Positions 1 to 8,444 of a stretch of 44,853 nucleotides of DNA are shown piece after piece (positions within the stretch are counted from its first letter, which is position 1; every line of letters starts with the position of its first letter). The notes below the pieces were generated by a model that had not been told where the DNA came from, searched no databases, and saw nothing but the letters and a program-made list of their open reading frames with translations. The stretch is from Chloroflexota bacterium. Its GTDB lineage: Bacteria; Chloroflexota; Anaerolineae; UBA1429. The translations under genes and the position numbers were made by a program. The stretch spans positions 1-44,853 of the forward strand of contig JAAYED010000207.1 of assembly GCA_012728955.1 (NCBI GenBank), given 5' to 3'.

Positions 1-1
1 C

Positions 2-736
2 GACTCGACCTACTTGCGCAACGGCATCACAGCCTGGATCGATGGCTGGCGCGCCCGCGGCTGGCGCACCAGTAGCGGCCAGCCGGTGCAAAACGCCGAT
101 CTGTGGCGTGCACTCTTGGCCGCCAGCGAGGGCCACACGCTCCGGTGGCACTGGGTACGGGGCCACCGCGACAATCGGCACAACAACCGCGCCGATCAAT
201 TGGCCACGCTGGCGCGACAGCAGTGGACCTCTGCTCCGTCCGCTGGCAGCGCTCCACGCGTGACGCCCTCCTCGTCAGAAAGCGCCCTGCCCCGCTACGA
301 GATCTATGCGCGGGGCGTCTCTCTCAATGGTGGCACCGGCGGTTACGGCGCCGTGATCGTGGGACCAAAGGACACGCAAGAACGGTCGGGAAGCTGGCCG
401 GTGGCAAGCAACGTGGCCATGGATCTGTGGTCCGTGATCGCTGGTCTGCAGGCTCTGCCGGAACCGGCGCAGGTGCGCATCCTCACCCCCTCCAAATACG
501 TGGTGGACGGCGCAACCCGCTGGTTGGCGGGCTGGGAGCGCAACGGCTGGCGCACCACTTCGGGCCAGGCCGTGGCCAACCAGAGCCTCTGGGAAGAATT
601 GACCCGCGTGATGGGCGACCATGCACTAGAGTGGCAGCACCTCCCTGCGGAAGCGGCGGAGGAGCACGCCGAACGGGCGGTTAGCCTCGCCCGCGACGCC
701 GCGAACCGGCGCACCTCAGAAAAACCCGCACAGTAA
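2..736 (+). CDS. Tandem RNase H domain protein (5' end outside window)
   Basis: The reading frame is open to the left edge, so the N-terminus is missing. The visible part opens with DSTYLRNGITAWIDGWRARG, the third conserved block of RNase HI (E. coli Asp70 region). WVRGHRDNRHNNRADQLA follows, supplying the catalytic-loop His and last Asp. So the C-terminal half of a canonical RNase HI domain, which cleaves RNA in RNA-DNA hybrids, is present. After a Ser/Pro linker a second RNase H fold begins around position 290 (EIYARGVSLNGG...GGYGAV). It looks catalytically dead: the first Asp is Ala, the Glu position is Asp (AMDLW), and the Asp70 block reads TPSKYV. The second copy may serve in substrate binding. 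TAA at 734-736; the next gene starts 18 bp downstream, suggesting an operon. Confidence 0.85.
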   Translation, partial: DSTYLRNGITAWIDGWRARGWRTSSGQPVQNADLWRALLAASEGHTLRWHWVRGHRDNRHNNRADQLATLARQQWTSAPSAGSAPRVTPSSSESALPRYEIYARGVSLNGGTGGYGAVIVGPKDTQERSGSWPVASNVAMDLWSVIAGLQALPEPAQVRILTPSKYVVDGATRWLAGWERNGWRTTSGQAVANQSLWEELTRVMGDHALEWQHLPAEAAEEHAERAVSLARDAANRRTSEKPAQ

Positions 737-754
737 TCGGCGAAAGGAATGTCC

Positions 755-1384
755 ATGGCAAATGCGATCACGCTGTCGCGCTTTCCCCTGCTGGTGCTGA
801 TCGTGCTGTTGCTCTCCTCGGCATCGCACGGCGCGCATGTGGCGGCAGTGCCGTTGGTGGTCCTTTTGATCCTGCTGGATACCGTCGACGGACTGGTGGC
901 GCGCGCCCGTGGAGAAGAGTCACTGCTGGGCAGCGTGCTCGACATCATGGCGGATCGCTCGGTCGAACTGGTGCTCTGGGTGGTGTACGCCTACGTCCGC
1001 CTGGTACCGCTGGCCATCCCCGTAATCTTTGTTCTGCGAGGCACCATCGTAGATTCTCTCCGAGCGGTGGGAGTCCGCCAGGGAACCAAGCCCTTTGGCA
1101 GCAACACCTCCCGTCTGGGGCGTGCTCTGGTGGCCAGCCCCGTCATGCGCACGGGGTACGCCCTTGCCAAGGTACTGGCCTTTGCGCTGCTGGCGCTCAC
1201 GGCGGCGGTTCAACCGGCTGGATGGGCCTCCTCACGGATTGCCGAGCCCGGCACGTTGTGGACCGTGGCCAGGGCCGCCAGCTGGATCGCCACTCTCTTT
1301 TGCATCGTGCGCGGGGTGCCGGTGATCGTCGAGACGCTTCCACGCCTGATGAGCCAATCCAACAATAGCGAGCAGGCACAATGA
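755..1384 (+). CDS. CDP-alcohol phosphatidyltransferase family membrane protein
   Basis: Integral membrane enzyme that moves a phosphatidyl group from CDP-diacylglycerol to an alcohol acceptor (glycerol-3-phosphate or inositol-phosphate class). The complete family signature D-x2-DG-x2-AR-x8-G-x3-D-x3-D is visible at residues 42-67, so metal binding and catalysis should be intact. About five hydrophobic segments; 209 aa is normal for the PgsA class. I chose ATG 755 over ATG 749 because GAAAGGA at 742-748 gives a 6-nt spacer only to the former. The stop overlaps the ATG of the acyltransferase gene by 4 nt. That pairing resembles the phosphatidylinositol-phosphate synthase/PatA pair of actinobacteria, so a phosphoinositol-type acceptor is possible. 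The exact substrate cannot be read from the sequence. Confidence 0.88.
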   Translation: MANAITLSRFPLLVLIVLLLSSASHGAHVAAVPLVVLLILLDTVDGLVARARGEESLLGSVLDIMADRSVELVLWVVYAYVRLVPLAIPVIFVLRGTIVDSLRAVGVRQGTKPFGSNTSRLGRALVASPVMRTGYALAKVLAFALLALTAAVQPAGWASSRIAEPGTLWTVARAASWIATLFCIVRGVPVIVETLPRLMSQSNNSEQAQ

Positions 1385-2280
1385 CGACGGGAAACAGCGA
1401 CCGTACCGCCCGCTGGATCCGCCTGGGAATGATGCTGGCGCCGCGCATCCCGCGTGGGCTGGGTTTCTGGCTGGCCCGCCAGGCTGCCCGCGTGCTCCGT
1501 CGTCGCTCCTCCGCCGCCTACAGCATGCTGCGTACCAACCTCGCCGTGGTACTGCCGGGCACGTCCGAGCGCCAACGGGATGCCATGGCGGAGGATGCCC
1601 TGTACGAGTTGGCCTGCAGCTACTTTGACATGGTACACTTTGCGGGGGACAAGGTGTTCCGCGCAGGGCTGATCACGGTTGAGCCCACCGGTTGGAAACG
1701 CCTCCAAGACGCCATTGAGGCCAAACAGGGCCTGCTGGTGGTGGCTGGCCACGTGGGCAATTTTGACTTGGGCATCCAGTGGGTGGTGGCGCATGGCATG
1801 GATGCGCAAATTCTGAGCCTGCCCGACGAGAGCCGTGCCCAGCAGCTGATGACCGAGTTCCGTGAAAAGAGTTCGGTGGTGGTGACCCCCACCTCGGTGT
1901 CAGCGCTGCGCACCGCCCTGCGGCGTCTGCGCAATGGGGGAATCGTTGCCACTGGCGTCGACAGGCCCATGGATTACGCAGACCCTCCCGTGGTGTTCTT
2001 TGGCCGGCCGGCCCCACTGCCCACCGGCCACGTGAGGCTGGCCCTGCAGACGGGGGCGCCGATCGTCGTGGCCTCCTGCATCCGGCAAGCAGATCGCTCC
2101 TACTATCTCAAATTCTGGCCACCGCTGGAGATGCAGAGCACGGGCAATCGGGAACAGGATGTGGCCAGCAACGTGCGTCGGGTGTTGGCACTGGTGGAGG
2201 AATCCATACAGGAGGCGCCCACGCAGTGGGGCATGCTGCACCCGGTATGGACGCCACCCCAGGCGAACCTGCGCGACTAG
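1381..2280 (+). CDS. LpxL/HtrB- or PatA-type lysophospholipid acyltransferase
   Basis: 299-aa acyltransferase that probably adds an acyl chain to a glycolipid or lysolipid at the inner face of the membrane. The family catalytic motif H-x4-D appears as GHVGNFD (His124, Asp129). It is followed by the conserved GVDRPMDYADPPVVFFGRPAPLP-like substrate block near residues 193-215. The N-terminal basic/hydrophobic segment fits membrane association. The ATG lies in an ATGA overlap with the upstream CDP-alcohol phosphatidyltransferase stop, so the two are translationally coupled and probably act in one lipid pathway. If the organism lacks lipid A, a PatA-like role (acylating phosphatidylinositol mannosides or a similar glycolipid) is more plausible than lipid A lauroylation. 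That choice is inference. Confidence 0.85.
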   Translation: MTTGNSDRTARWIRLGMMLAPRIPRGLGFWLARQAARVLRRRSSAAYSMLRTNLAVVLPGTSERQRDAMAEDALYELACSYFDMVHFAGDKVFRAGLITVEPTGWKRLQDAIEAKQGLLVVAGHVGNFDLGIQWVVAHGMDAQILSLPDESRAQQLMTEFREKSSVVVTPTSVSALRTALRRLRNGGIVATGVDRPMDYADPPVVFFGRPAPLPTGHVRLALQTGAPIVVASCIRQADRSYYLKFWPPLEMQSTGNREQDVASNVRRVLALVEESIQEAPTQWGMLHPVWTPPQANLRD

Positions 2281-2635
2281 CGCACACCGCCCTTCCGTAT
2301 CACGTTCTGCCCGCTCTGCACGGCAGTGCTGCCGATTGGACGGCGCCTGCCGATGGCCAGGATTGGACCTGTTGCGCAACTCTATGACTTCTTGCGCCAA
2401 CCCTGCAGACCGGTAGTACCTCCCAGCGACACAGGCTAGCAGCAATATCGTTGCCCCCTGCCCACCAGCAGCCGAGTGCCTTTGTCCCTGAGCCGCCGAA
2501 ACCGTGCGTAGCGACGGAAACCTCTGATACCTGTAGACTATTGTGTTAACAAATTGCCGACCGAGAGGTTTCGTGGCATCCGAAGGTGACTGCGGCGATA
2601 GGACAGCCTGCCGCGCTGTCTTCGAGGAGGCTACC
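2281..2635 (+). other. Intergenic region, 355 bp
   Basis: No convincing gene. A perfect 10-bp palindrome GTTGCGCAAC lies at 2371-2380, with a related TTGCGCCAAC about 12 nt later. These could form alternative hairpins at the end of the lipid operon transcript, but no T-tract follows. A GTG-initiated extension of the downstream gene begins at 2543, but that start lacks a ribosome binding site. I see no clear promoter hexamer pair. Confidence 0.4.
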
Positions 2636-3604
2636 GTGCCCTATCGAACCCTCACAAGGCTCTCGCTGGCATTGATTCTGTCGTTCCTTCTCTCTCTAAC
2701 CCCTGTGCAGAGTGTGCGGGCCCAGGAGCCTTGGATCATCAGGGTCACTACCACGCAGGACCTCCGGAACTATGGCCACAACAGTGTTTGCAGCGCTGGC
2801 GACGCCACCAAAGGGCCCTGTTCCCTGCGAGCCGCCGTGTTCGAGGCAGCCCACGACCCGAGTGGGGACGTGATCGTGGAGGTTCCCCCTGGCGTGTACC
2901 GATTGACGCTGACGGCGTCCAGCGGATCCAGCAGTGATGAGGACTATGGCGATCTCGATTTCCCCGCTCTCGGTACTCCCCGTTCCGCGGGCATCCTCAT
3001 CAGGGGCATCGGTGACTGGGAGAACCCCTCGATCATCGAAGCCAACTATATCGACCGAGTGATGCAGATCGGCGCAAATCAGCAGGTGCGGTTGGAGAAC
3101 CTGGTGTTGCGAAACGGCTTGGTGACCTCAAGTGCAGGCACCGGGTCGGGTACTGATGGAGGCGGCCTGTACATCTCCGATGCCTCGCTGCAGATGAATC
3201 ATGTTCGGCTGAGCAACAACGAAGCGCGAGGGAATAGCTCGACGCTCTCCAGTGGCGGGGCGATTTACACCGCAGGCTCCAACCTTGAACTGAACCAGTG
3301 CGAGTTGAGTTACAACAAGTCGGATGTTGGCTCCGCCCTTGCCGGAACGCAGAGCCAAGACACGCTCATCCAGGGTTCCACCCTGCGTCACAACACGGTG
3401 AACCAGAGCACTGGCGCACACATCGAACTCGACAGCTGGTTGGTGATGACCAACAGCACCATGTCGGACAACCAGGGCGGCGCCTATTATGTCAAGGATT
3501 CGCTCTATACCCTGATCCAGAATTCTACGCTGGTCTCCAGTGCAGCGTCGGGCTTTTCTGGAATCCTAACGCGCTGCGGCTCTGGTTCAACATTCTGCAG
3601 GTAA
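2636..3604 (+). CDS. Secreted parallel beta-helix (choice-of-anchor Q type) protein, main part before a frameshift
   Basis: The start GTG 2636 has GAGGAGG five bases upstream and is followed at once by a Sec signal peptide: basic PYRTLTR, a leucine-rich core, and a QSVRA|QE cleavage site. The mature protein has the opening typical of right-handed beta-helix proteins: a VTTTQDL...CSLRAAVFEA block, then many N-rich coils (NLVLRNG, GGLYISDASLQMNHVRLSNN, GGAIYTAGSNLELNQCELSYN). Such proteins are exported, often surface-associated adhesins or polysaccharide-active enzymes; no active site can be named. The frame ends at TAA 3602-3604 right after an out-of-character CGSGSTFCR. The expected C-terminal domain continues in the -1 frame (next entry), so the gene is interrupted by a one-base deletion or a sequencing error between about 3540 and 3600. 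Confidence 0.75.
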   Translation: MPYRTLTRLSLALILSFLLSLTPVQSVRAQEPWIIRVTTTQDLRNYGHNSVCSAGDATKGPCSLRAAVFEAAHDPSGDVIVEVPPGVYRLTLTASSGSSSDEDYGDLDFPALGTPRSAGILIRGIGDWENPSIIEANYIDRVMQIGANQQVRLENLVLRNGLVTSSAGTGSGTDGGGLYISDASLQMNHVRLSNNEARGNSSTLSSGGAIYTAGSNLELNQCELSYNKSDVGSALAGTQSQDTLIQGSTLRHNTVNQSTGAHIELDSWLVMTNSTMSDNQGGAYYVKDSLYTLIQNSTLVSSAASGFSGILTRCGSGSTFCR

Positions 3605-3975
3605 TTCCCACAGGCAGCGGTACAGCGGCTGCCGTGTGCACAATAGATCCGGGCTGGCTCCCCTCCCTGGGGGGCAACCTCTTTTCCGACAGCTCCTGCA
3701 AACCGGAAATCGATGACAGAATTTTCAGCTATGCCTCCATGAGGCTGGGACGCGTGGCCGTGTATGGCGGGTGGGTACCCACCATCCCGCTCATGCCCGG
3801 CTCACCGGCCATCGACTATGGGATCGGTGGCAACTGCACCACCGCAGACGGTGCCCCACTGGCGATCGACCAGCGCTTTGAGGAGCGGCAAGACGGACTC
3901 TGTGATGTGGGCTCTTACGAGCGGCAGGCCCATGACGCTCCGAGCCTGGTGTTCTTGCCCTTGGTCCAGAGATAA
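3556..3975 (+). pseudogene. Frame-displaced C-terminal part of the beta-helix protein
   Basis: This frame (one base back relative to the upstream part) encodes the standard end of choice-of-anchor Q proteins: SLGGNLFSDSSC, MPGSPAIDYG, then DQRFEERQDGLCDVGSYE. It finishes with a hydrophobic tail SLVFLPLVQR. The segment has no start codon with a ribosome binding site of its own and no signal peptide, so it is not an independent gene. With the preceding CDS it would give one protein of roughly 445 aa. The crossover is probably near the CTTTTC run at 3553-3558 or within the next 40 bases. The tail looks like a short C-terminal sorting or anchoring signal seen on Chloroflexota secreted proteins; that role is inference. 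Confidence 0.7.
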
Positions 3976-4601
3976 CAGGGGCGTACTCCCAGACCGATGC
4001 CCTGGTTGGCGTGCGTTCGTGCAGGTTTGACATCCGCGCATGGGTGGCGCGTGCCGCGCTGCACGAACCTGTGCTGGAGGCCGGGACTTGGCATTGCCGG
4101 GTGGCCCGGTATTGGTCCGCGAGACGGGCCCGACACCTCGGCCCGGCACACAGGACTTGCCCATCCGGGGCTGGTTCAGCCCATCCCCTCTCTGCCTGCT
4201 GGCCTGGGGCAGCAGGGGCCACGACCTGCCTACAGACAGCGGCTCGGTGGTTCACCCGGAGACGAACTGGCCCTGGCGGGCGTTTCTCCTGCGGCCGATC
4301 CGGACGATACAGGCGGCTGTGAATGGCGGTTGGCGCCCATCGCGCGGTTCATAACAGCCTGTTTCCGGCAATGGTTCACACGGGAACGCGTGTTCCAAGG
4401 GACTACCATCGTTTTGGGTGCGGCACCGATCAGCAGCACAGCCACCCGAGAATGAGCACGGGCCTGTACTCGTTGACGGCCATGGTCGGGCTGACGGCGG
4501 CTCATCAGCGTGAAACAAGGACACTCCAGGCCCCCAAAGATGGGTGGCCTGGAGTGCGGCAGTCCGTGTCGCTCTCTGGTCCGGCCTGGATTCAAAGTGC
4601 G
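3976..4601. other. Long region without a recognisable gene, 626 bp
   Basis: Several open frames of 90-150 codons cross this stretch on both strands, but all are Arg/Pro/Gly-rich, lack ribosome binding sites and match no family I recognise. They look like GC-rich noise. Small inverted repeats are present, such as GGGCTG-GTT-CAGCCC near 4168-4182 and CTGCTG...CAGCAG near 4196-4215. I see no tRNA, rRNA, RNase P, tmRNA or SRP signatures. The right end holds a strong terminator (4522-4556). Confidence 0.45.
4522..4556 (-). terminator. Hairpin terminator after the coiled-coil gene
   Basis: Perfect 11-bp inverted repeat CACTCCAGGCC (4522-4532) / GGCCTGGAGTG (4546-4556), with an inner CCC/GGG extension. 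It lies 46 bp beyond the stop of the minus-strand gene ending at 4602. Only a weak T-rich stretch follows on the minus strand. Confidence 0.65.
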
Positions 4602-7232
4602 TCAGCCGATAGCCCTCTCCAGCTCTGACTGGGCAGCACTGAGCTGCTGCAGCGCATCCTCAAAGGTACCGGCGCTCTGGGCCAGGCTCACAACGCTCAT
4701 GGCATTGGCAATGTGTTCATCCAGCTCGGTCAGCGCCTCCGATTCACCCTGCTGCCGGAGAGCATTGGCGCGACGCTGCGCACGGTCCAGCAGGTTGCTG
4801 GCGGTGCGAAACTCGCGATTGAGCCGCTCCAGGGCCGAGCGTAACTGTTGCTCGGTGCCCGAGTAAATGTCGTGAGCCTCCTGCCCGAGGGTCACGGCGC
4901 GCTGCATGTCGTTCACCGCCTGGTCCAGCACTGTGGCCTCCTGGCTGGCACTCTGAGCGGCAAGGGCACGCTCCCAGGGCTCCTCGCCAGAACCCAACAC
5001 CCAGCTGATCTGCTGCCACTGGTTGTCATGCTCCAGAGAGCGCAGAGATGAGCGGGTGCGTTGGACCGCCTGCCCCAGCTGCTGGAACTGCCGCCGCAGC
5101 GCGTTCAGCGCCTGGCGACCATCGCTGATCTGGGTGCGAGCCTGTTCGATGCGACGCTCCAAATGGTCCGCCTGATGGGTGGCAAGGTTGGCCATGGCCG
5201 CCGGATTGGCACTTTCGGCCTCGGCGGTGGACACCCAGGACTGATAATCCGCCAGCAGCTTGGCCACATCCTCCGTGGGGAGCGGCGGCTCGAGCGGATC
5301 GAGGCGTTCCAGTCGCTGGTAGCTGCGCTGCAGCCGACGCCGCACGCTCTCCAGCTCACGCCCATAATGCGCCAGATCGCCGTCATAAGCGGACATGATG
5401 TTCTCGCCGGCGGTCCGGACCTCGGGCAGCCAGCTGTTCACCGCCTGCTCATAGTCCACCTGAGATTGATCCTCCAGAGTAGCGCGCACCTGCCGATAGT
5501 CCGCCAGCCAGGTGTCGTGCCGTTCCGCCAGCTCGGGCAGCATGGTGTCGCGCCGGGCAGCCAGGGCCGCTACCAGCCGCTTGTCCACATCCTCCAGCCC
5601 CTCATCCAGCCGCTGGTGCTTGTCCTGCAGCACACTCAGCCCCGACTCCAGCCTTTCAATGTTGGCGCGGGCGCCATCGCAGGCCTGCTTGACGGTGGCC
5701 AGAGCCGTCACAAGCGCGGGCAGCTCGGACTCGAGCGCTGTGCCCTGGTCACGGAACGCCAGCGGGATTTCACTCCAGGCGGCGTCCGCCGCATCGAGCA
5801 GTGCGACGGCTTCATCGTACTCGGCAGAGCGCAGCGGCAGCCAGTGACGCGCATAGGGCTCCCAGCCGCGCGCCAGCTCGGCACCCTTTTCTCGCAGGGC
5901 AGCCCGGGCAGCATCTCCCAGCCCCTCCCGGTCCGAGGCGAGCTCGGCGGCACGTTCCGTGGCATCCCCAACCTTGCCCAGGGCAGCTGTGAGGGTAGTC
6001 TGCGCCTCCTCAGCCAGGCTGGCCGCGGTGCGATAACCGTACTGCGTGCCCTGCGCCCGTTGGCGCTCGGCATCGCTCAAGAGCTGCGCGCCCAGCTCCA
6101 CATCGGCCGCGCTGCTGTCCCAGAACACCTGAGGATGCTGTTCCTGAGCGGCGACCAGTGCATCACGGGCCTCGGTGGCCAGTGCTTGCCCCCGAGTGAT
6201 ACCCGCCTCGCTGGCGGAGCGAGCGGCATCCAGCGCCTCCAGCTCTCCCATGATCGTCGTCGCCAGCCCCAGCGTCTCGTCACCCACCACAGTGGCACTC
6301 TGAAAGGCCTCTACGGTGGCGGCGTTCAAAGTTTCATCGAGGCCGGCAGAGGCCTCCAAGAGCTCATTCACCCGCTGTGCCGCCGATGAGTCCGTAACGC
6401 CTTGCTCCTGCAGCGCCTGCCAGCGGGTGCTCACCTCAGCCACTGCGCTGCGTACCCGTTCGGTGGCAACCTGAGCATCGACACGATGGGTACGGGCCGC
6501 AGTGAGATCCTCATCGGCTTGGGCGATGGTCTCGCCCGCCATGGTCAGCTGTTCTTCGGCCTGCAGCACAGTATCCAGCAGGTTGTCCTCCGTCGCCTGA
6601 TAAACCGCCTCCATGCTGGAGCCGATGGCGTTATCCACAAGAGCCAGGGAGTCTCCCAAAGGCTGGATGTCTTGCGTTCCCGCCTGAACCTCTGCCTCCC
6701 ACTGGGCGTACAGGCGCCGGATCTCGGCCTGGGCGGCCCCCAGATCGGCCTGCACGCGCTCCGGCACGCCCAGTGCCAGATCCTGCTGCTCCAGCAGCGC
6801 ATTGGCAGTATTCTCGGCGGCGGCAATCTCGCTCTCCAGCCGATCGCGCTCCTGCAGCGCCGCCAGAAGCGAACGGGAGCTGGTCCAGCCCTTGAGGGCA
6901 AGTACGTCCACCAGAGACAACTCATCAGGGGTAAAAGCCGCCACGCGGTCTGCCGTGTCGTTTGCCCGATCGAGCTCGCCACGCAGGGCCATCAGGAGGC
7001 TTGTGGCAGTCTGATCGATCTCGCCATAGCGCCCACCACGGGGTTCTTCGGGCCACAGCATCGTCTGTGTCCGTTCGGCATCCACCAGGCCATTGATGCG
7101 AGGTAGAGCATCGCCCACAAAGCTGGGGCGACCGCGCAGCCGCGAGAGGATCACCGCGTTGACCAGCCAACCCAGGAGGCACACCAGCAGGTATCCCCCC
7201 AACAGTATCAGGATCCATGACCACCAGGGCAT
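4602..7232 (-). CDS. Large membrane-anchored coiled-coil protein (EzrA-like architecture)
   Basis: 876 aa. One N-terminal transmembrane helix (residues 5-29, starting MPWWSWILILLGGYLL) is followed by a short basic stretch and about 840 residues of Ala/Glu/Gln/Leu-rich helical sequence. Heptad-like patterns and recurring Trp positions suggest spectrin-like helical bundles. One TM helix plus a long cytoplasmic helical rod is the layout of the division regulator EzrA, but I cannot see diagnostic sequence identity, so the function is unknown. GAGGAGG sits just before the ATG. The gene follows the enolase-superfamily gene by 42 bp on the same strand, so it may be cotranscribed with it. Other proteins of this type occur at 8636-9274 and 42928-44163. 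Confidence 0.8.
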   Translation of the reverse strand: MPWWSWILILLGGYLLVCLLGWLVNAVILSRLRGRPSFVGDALPRINGLVDAERTQTMLWPEEPRGGRYGEIDQTATSLLMALRGELDRANDTADRVAAFTPDELSLVDVLALKGWTSSRSLLAALQERDRLESEIAAAENTANALLEQQDLALGVPERVQADLGAAQAEIRRLYAQWEAEVQAGTQDIQPLGDSLALVDNAIGSSMEAVYQATEDNLLDTVLQAEEQLTMAGETIAQADEDLTAARTHRVDAQVATERVRSAVAEVSTRWQALQEQGVTDSSAAQRVNELLEASAGLDETLNAATVEAFQSATVVGDETLGLATTIMGELEALDAARSASEAGITRGQALATEARDALVAAQEQHPQVFWDSSAADVELGAQLLSDAERQRAQGTQYGYRTAASLAEEAQTTLTAALGKVGDATERAAELASDREGLGDAARAALREKGAELARGWEPYARHWLPLRSAEYDEAVALLDAADAAWSEIPLAFRDQGTALESELPALVTALATVKQACDGARANIERLESGLSVLQDKHQRLDEGLEDVDKRLVAALAARRDTMLPELAERHDTWLADYRQVRATLEDQSQVDYEQAVNSWLPEVRTAGENIMSAYDGDLAHYGRELESVRRRLQRSYQRLERLDPLEPPLPTEDVAKLLADYQSWVSTAEAESANPAAMANLATHQADHLERRIEQARTQISDGRQALNALRRQFQQLGQAVQRTRSSLRSLEHDNQWQQISWVLGSGEEPWERALAAQSASQEATVLDQAVNDMQRAVTLGQEAHDIYSGTEQQLRSALERLNREFRTASNLLDRAQRRANALRQQGESEALTELDEHIANAMSVVSLAQSAGTFEDALQQLSAAQSELERAIG

Positions 7233-7274
7233 CGCTTTCCTCCTCTGGATTCGGGTGTAACGGCCCGCTCGTGT

Positions 7275-8417
7275 CTACCAGTTCGTAAAGGACCCGTCCG
7301 TTCGTCGCAGATGAGGCAGCTCCTGCATCCGGAAGGGATGCGCCGCGGCAGCCTCGCGATTCAATTCAATTCCCAACCCGGGAGCGGTGGGCGCCAGAAT
7401 GGAGCCATCCTCCCAAAGGGGCTGGTTGGTGATCACGTCGGTCAGAACTGTTCCCGGCTGCCGCGGTTGTTCTTGAACCGCCATGTTGGACACGCTGAGG
7501 TTAAAGTGCAGACAGGCTGCGGTCGCCACCGGGCCCAGCGGGTTGTGAACGGCCATGTCGATATAGTGGCCTTCACACCAGCCCGCGATCTTGCGCCCCT
7601 CGCTGAGGCCGGCGGCGATGCACAGGTCCACCCGGGCATAGTCGATGAGGTCCCCATCGATCATCTCTCGAAAGTCCCACTTGGAACAGAATTGTTCGCC
7701 CGCGGCCAGCGGAACGTCCGTGCGAGAGCGCAGCATGCGAAAAGCCTGCTGACTCTCCGAGCGCAGCGGGTCCTCGATAAAGTACGGACGATAGGGACGC
7801 ACAGCATTACACAGTGTCACTGCCTCGGGAGGCGTCAGACGGGTGTGCACGTCAAAGCAAAGCTCGATATCGGGGCCAACCGCCTCGCGCACTGCCTCGA
7901 ACTGCTCCACCGTCTGCCGGATGGCCAGGTTGGGATGCAACAGCTCCCCATCATTGGGCAGGCCCCAGCGGAGGAACTTCCAACCCTCGGCAACCTTGGC
8001 CCTGGCATCCTCCACCAGCAGATCCAGATCGGTGCCATGCCCACCACTCAGATGACAGTAGCACACCACGCTGTCACGCACTTTGCCACCGAACAGGTCA
8101 TACACCGGGAGGCCCAGGGCTTTGCCCTTGATATCCCAGAGGGCGATGTCCACCGCCGCCAGTGCGCTGCCGAGAATGCGGTCATGGGGAAAGAACCCAC
8201 CGCGCGAAAGGGTCTGCCATAGGTGCTCGATACGCATCGGGTTCTGGCCTACCAAGAGCGCCTTAAAGTGCTCCAGAGCGCCCATCACGGCGAGCTCCCG
8301 CCCCGTCAGGCCCGACTCGCCCAGCCCGTAGATGCCCTCGTCCGTCTCTACGGTGACGAACAAAAAGTTACGGTGCCCTGCCCAGACAGGATACGTTTGG
8401 ATGTCCGTTATCTTCAC
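7275..8417 (-). CDS. Mandelate racemase/muconate lactonizing enzyme family, galactonate/mannonate dehydratase-like
   Basis: Enolase-superfamily sugar acid dehydratase, expected to abstract an alpha proton from a sugar acid with Mg2+ help and eliminate water. Visible are the N-terminal capping domain (KITDIQTYPV...GLGESGLTGREL) and the barrel metal ligands CFDVHTR (with the D-x-H motif), FIEDPL and AAGEQF. Beyond them are the DLCIAAGLSEGRKIA strand and the HNPLGPVATAA block with the catalytic His. These resemble the D-galactonate/D-mannonate dehydratase branch; the substrate cannot be assigned. I start at GTG 8417 (protein beginning M-KITDIQ) because GGAGGT lies just upstream and family members start there. 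A GTG at 8432 would add five residues and place the SD inside the gene. About 380 aa, full length. Confidence 0.88.
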   Translation of the reverse strand: MKITDIQTYPVWAGHRNFLFVTVETDEGIYGLGESGLTGRELAVMGALEHFKALLVGQNPMRIEHLWQTLSRGGFFPHDRILGSALAAVDIALWDIKGKALGLPVYDLFGGKVRDSVVCYCHLSGGHGTDLDLLVEDARAKVAEGWKFLRWGLPNDGELLHPNLAIRQTVEQFEAVREAVGPDIELCFDVHTRLTPPEAVTLCNAVRPYRPYFIEDPLRSESQQAFRMLRSRTDVPLAAGEQFCSKWDFREMIDGDLIDYARVDLCIAAGLSEGRKIAGWCEGHYIDMAVHNPLGPVATAACLHFNLSVSNMAVQEQPRQPGTVLTDVITNQPLWEDGSILAPTAPGLGIELNREAAAAHPFRMQELPHLRRTDGSFTNW

Positions 8418-8444
8418 TTGACCTCCACACACGAGCGATGAGTA

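Noticed and set aside
3540-3604. Programmed -1 frameshift in the beta-helix gene
   Set aside because: No X-XXY-YYZ slippery heptamer with a downstream pseudoknot is apparent; a simple deletion or error is more likely.
3997-4455. 152-codon frame in the long intergenic region
   Set aside because: No RBS, no recognisable domain, and a composition like the antisense and out-of-frame shadows elsewhere.
5061-6389. 442-codon plus-strand frame inside the large coiled-coil gene
   Set aside because: Mirror of a low-complexity helical protein; no start signal or recognisable domain.
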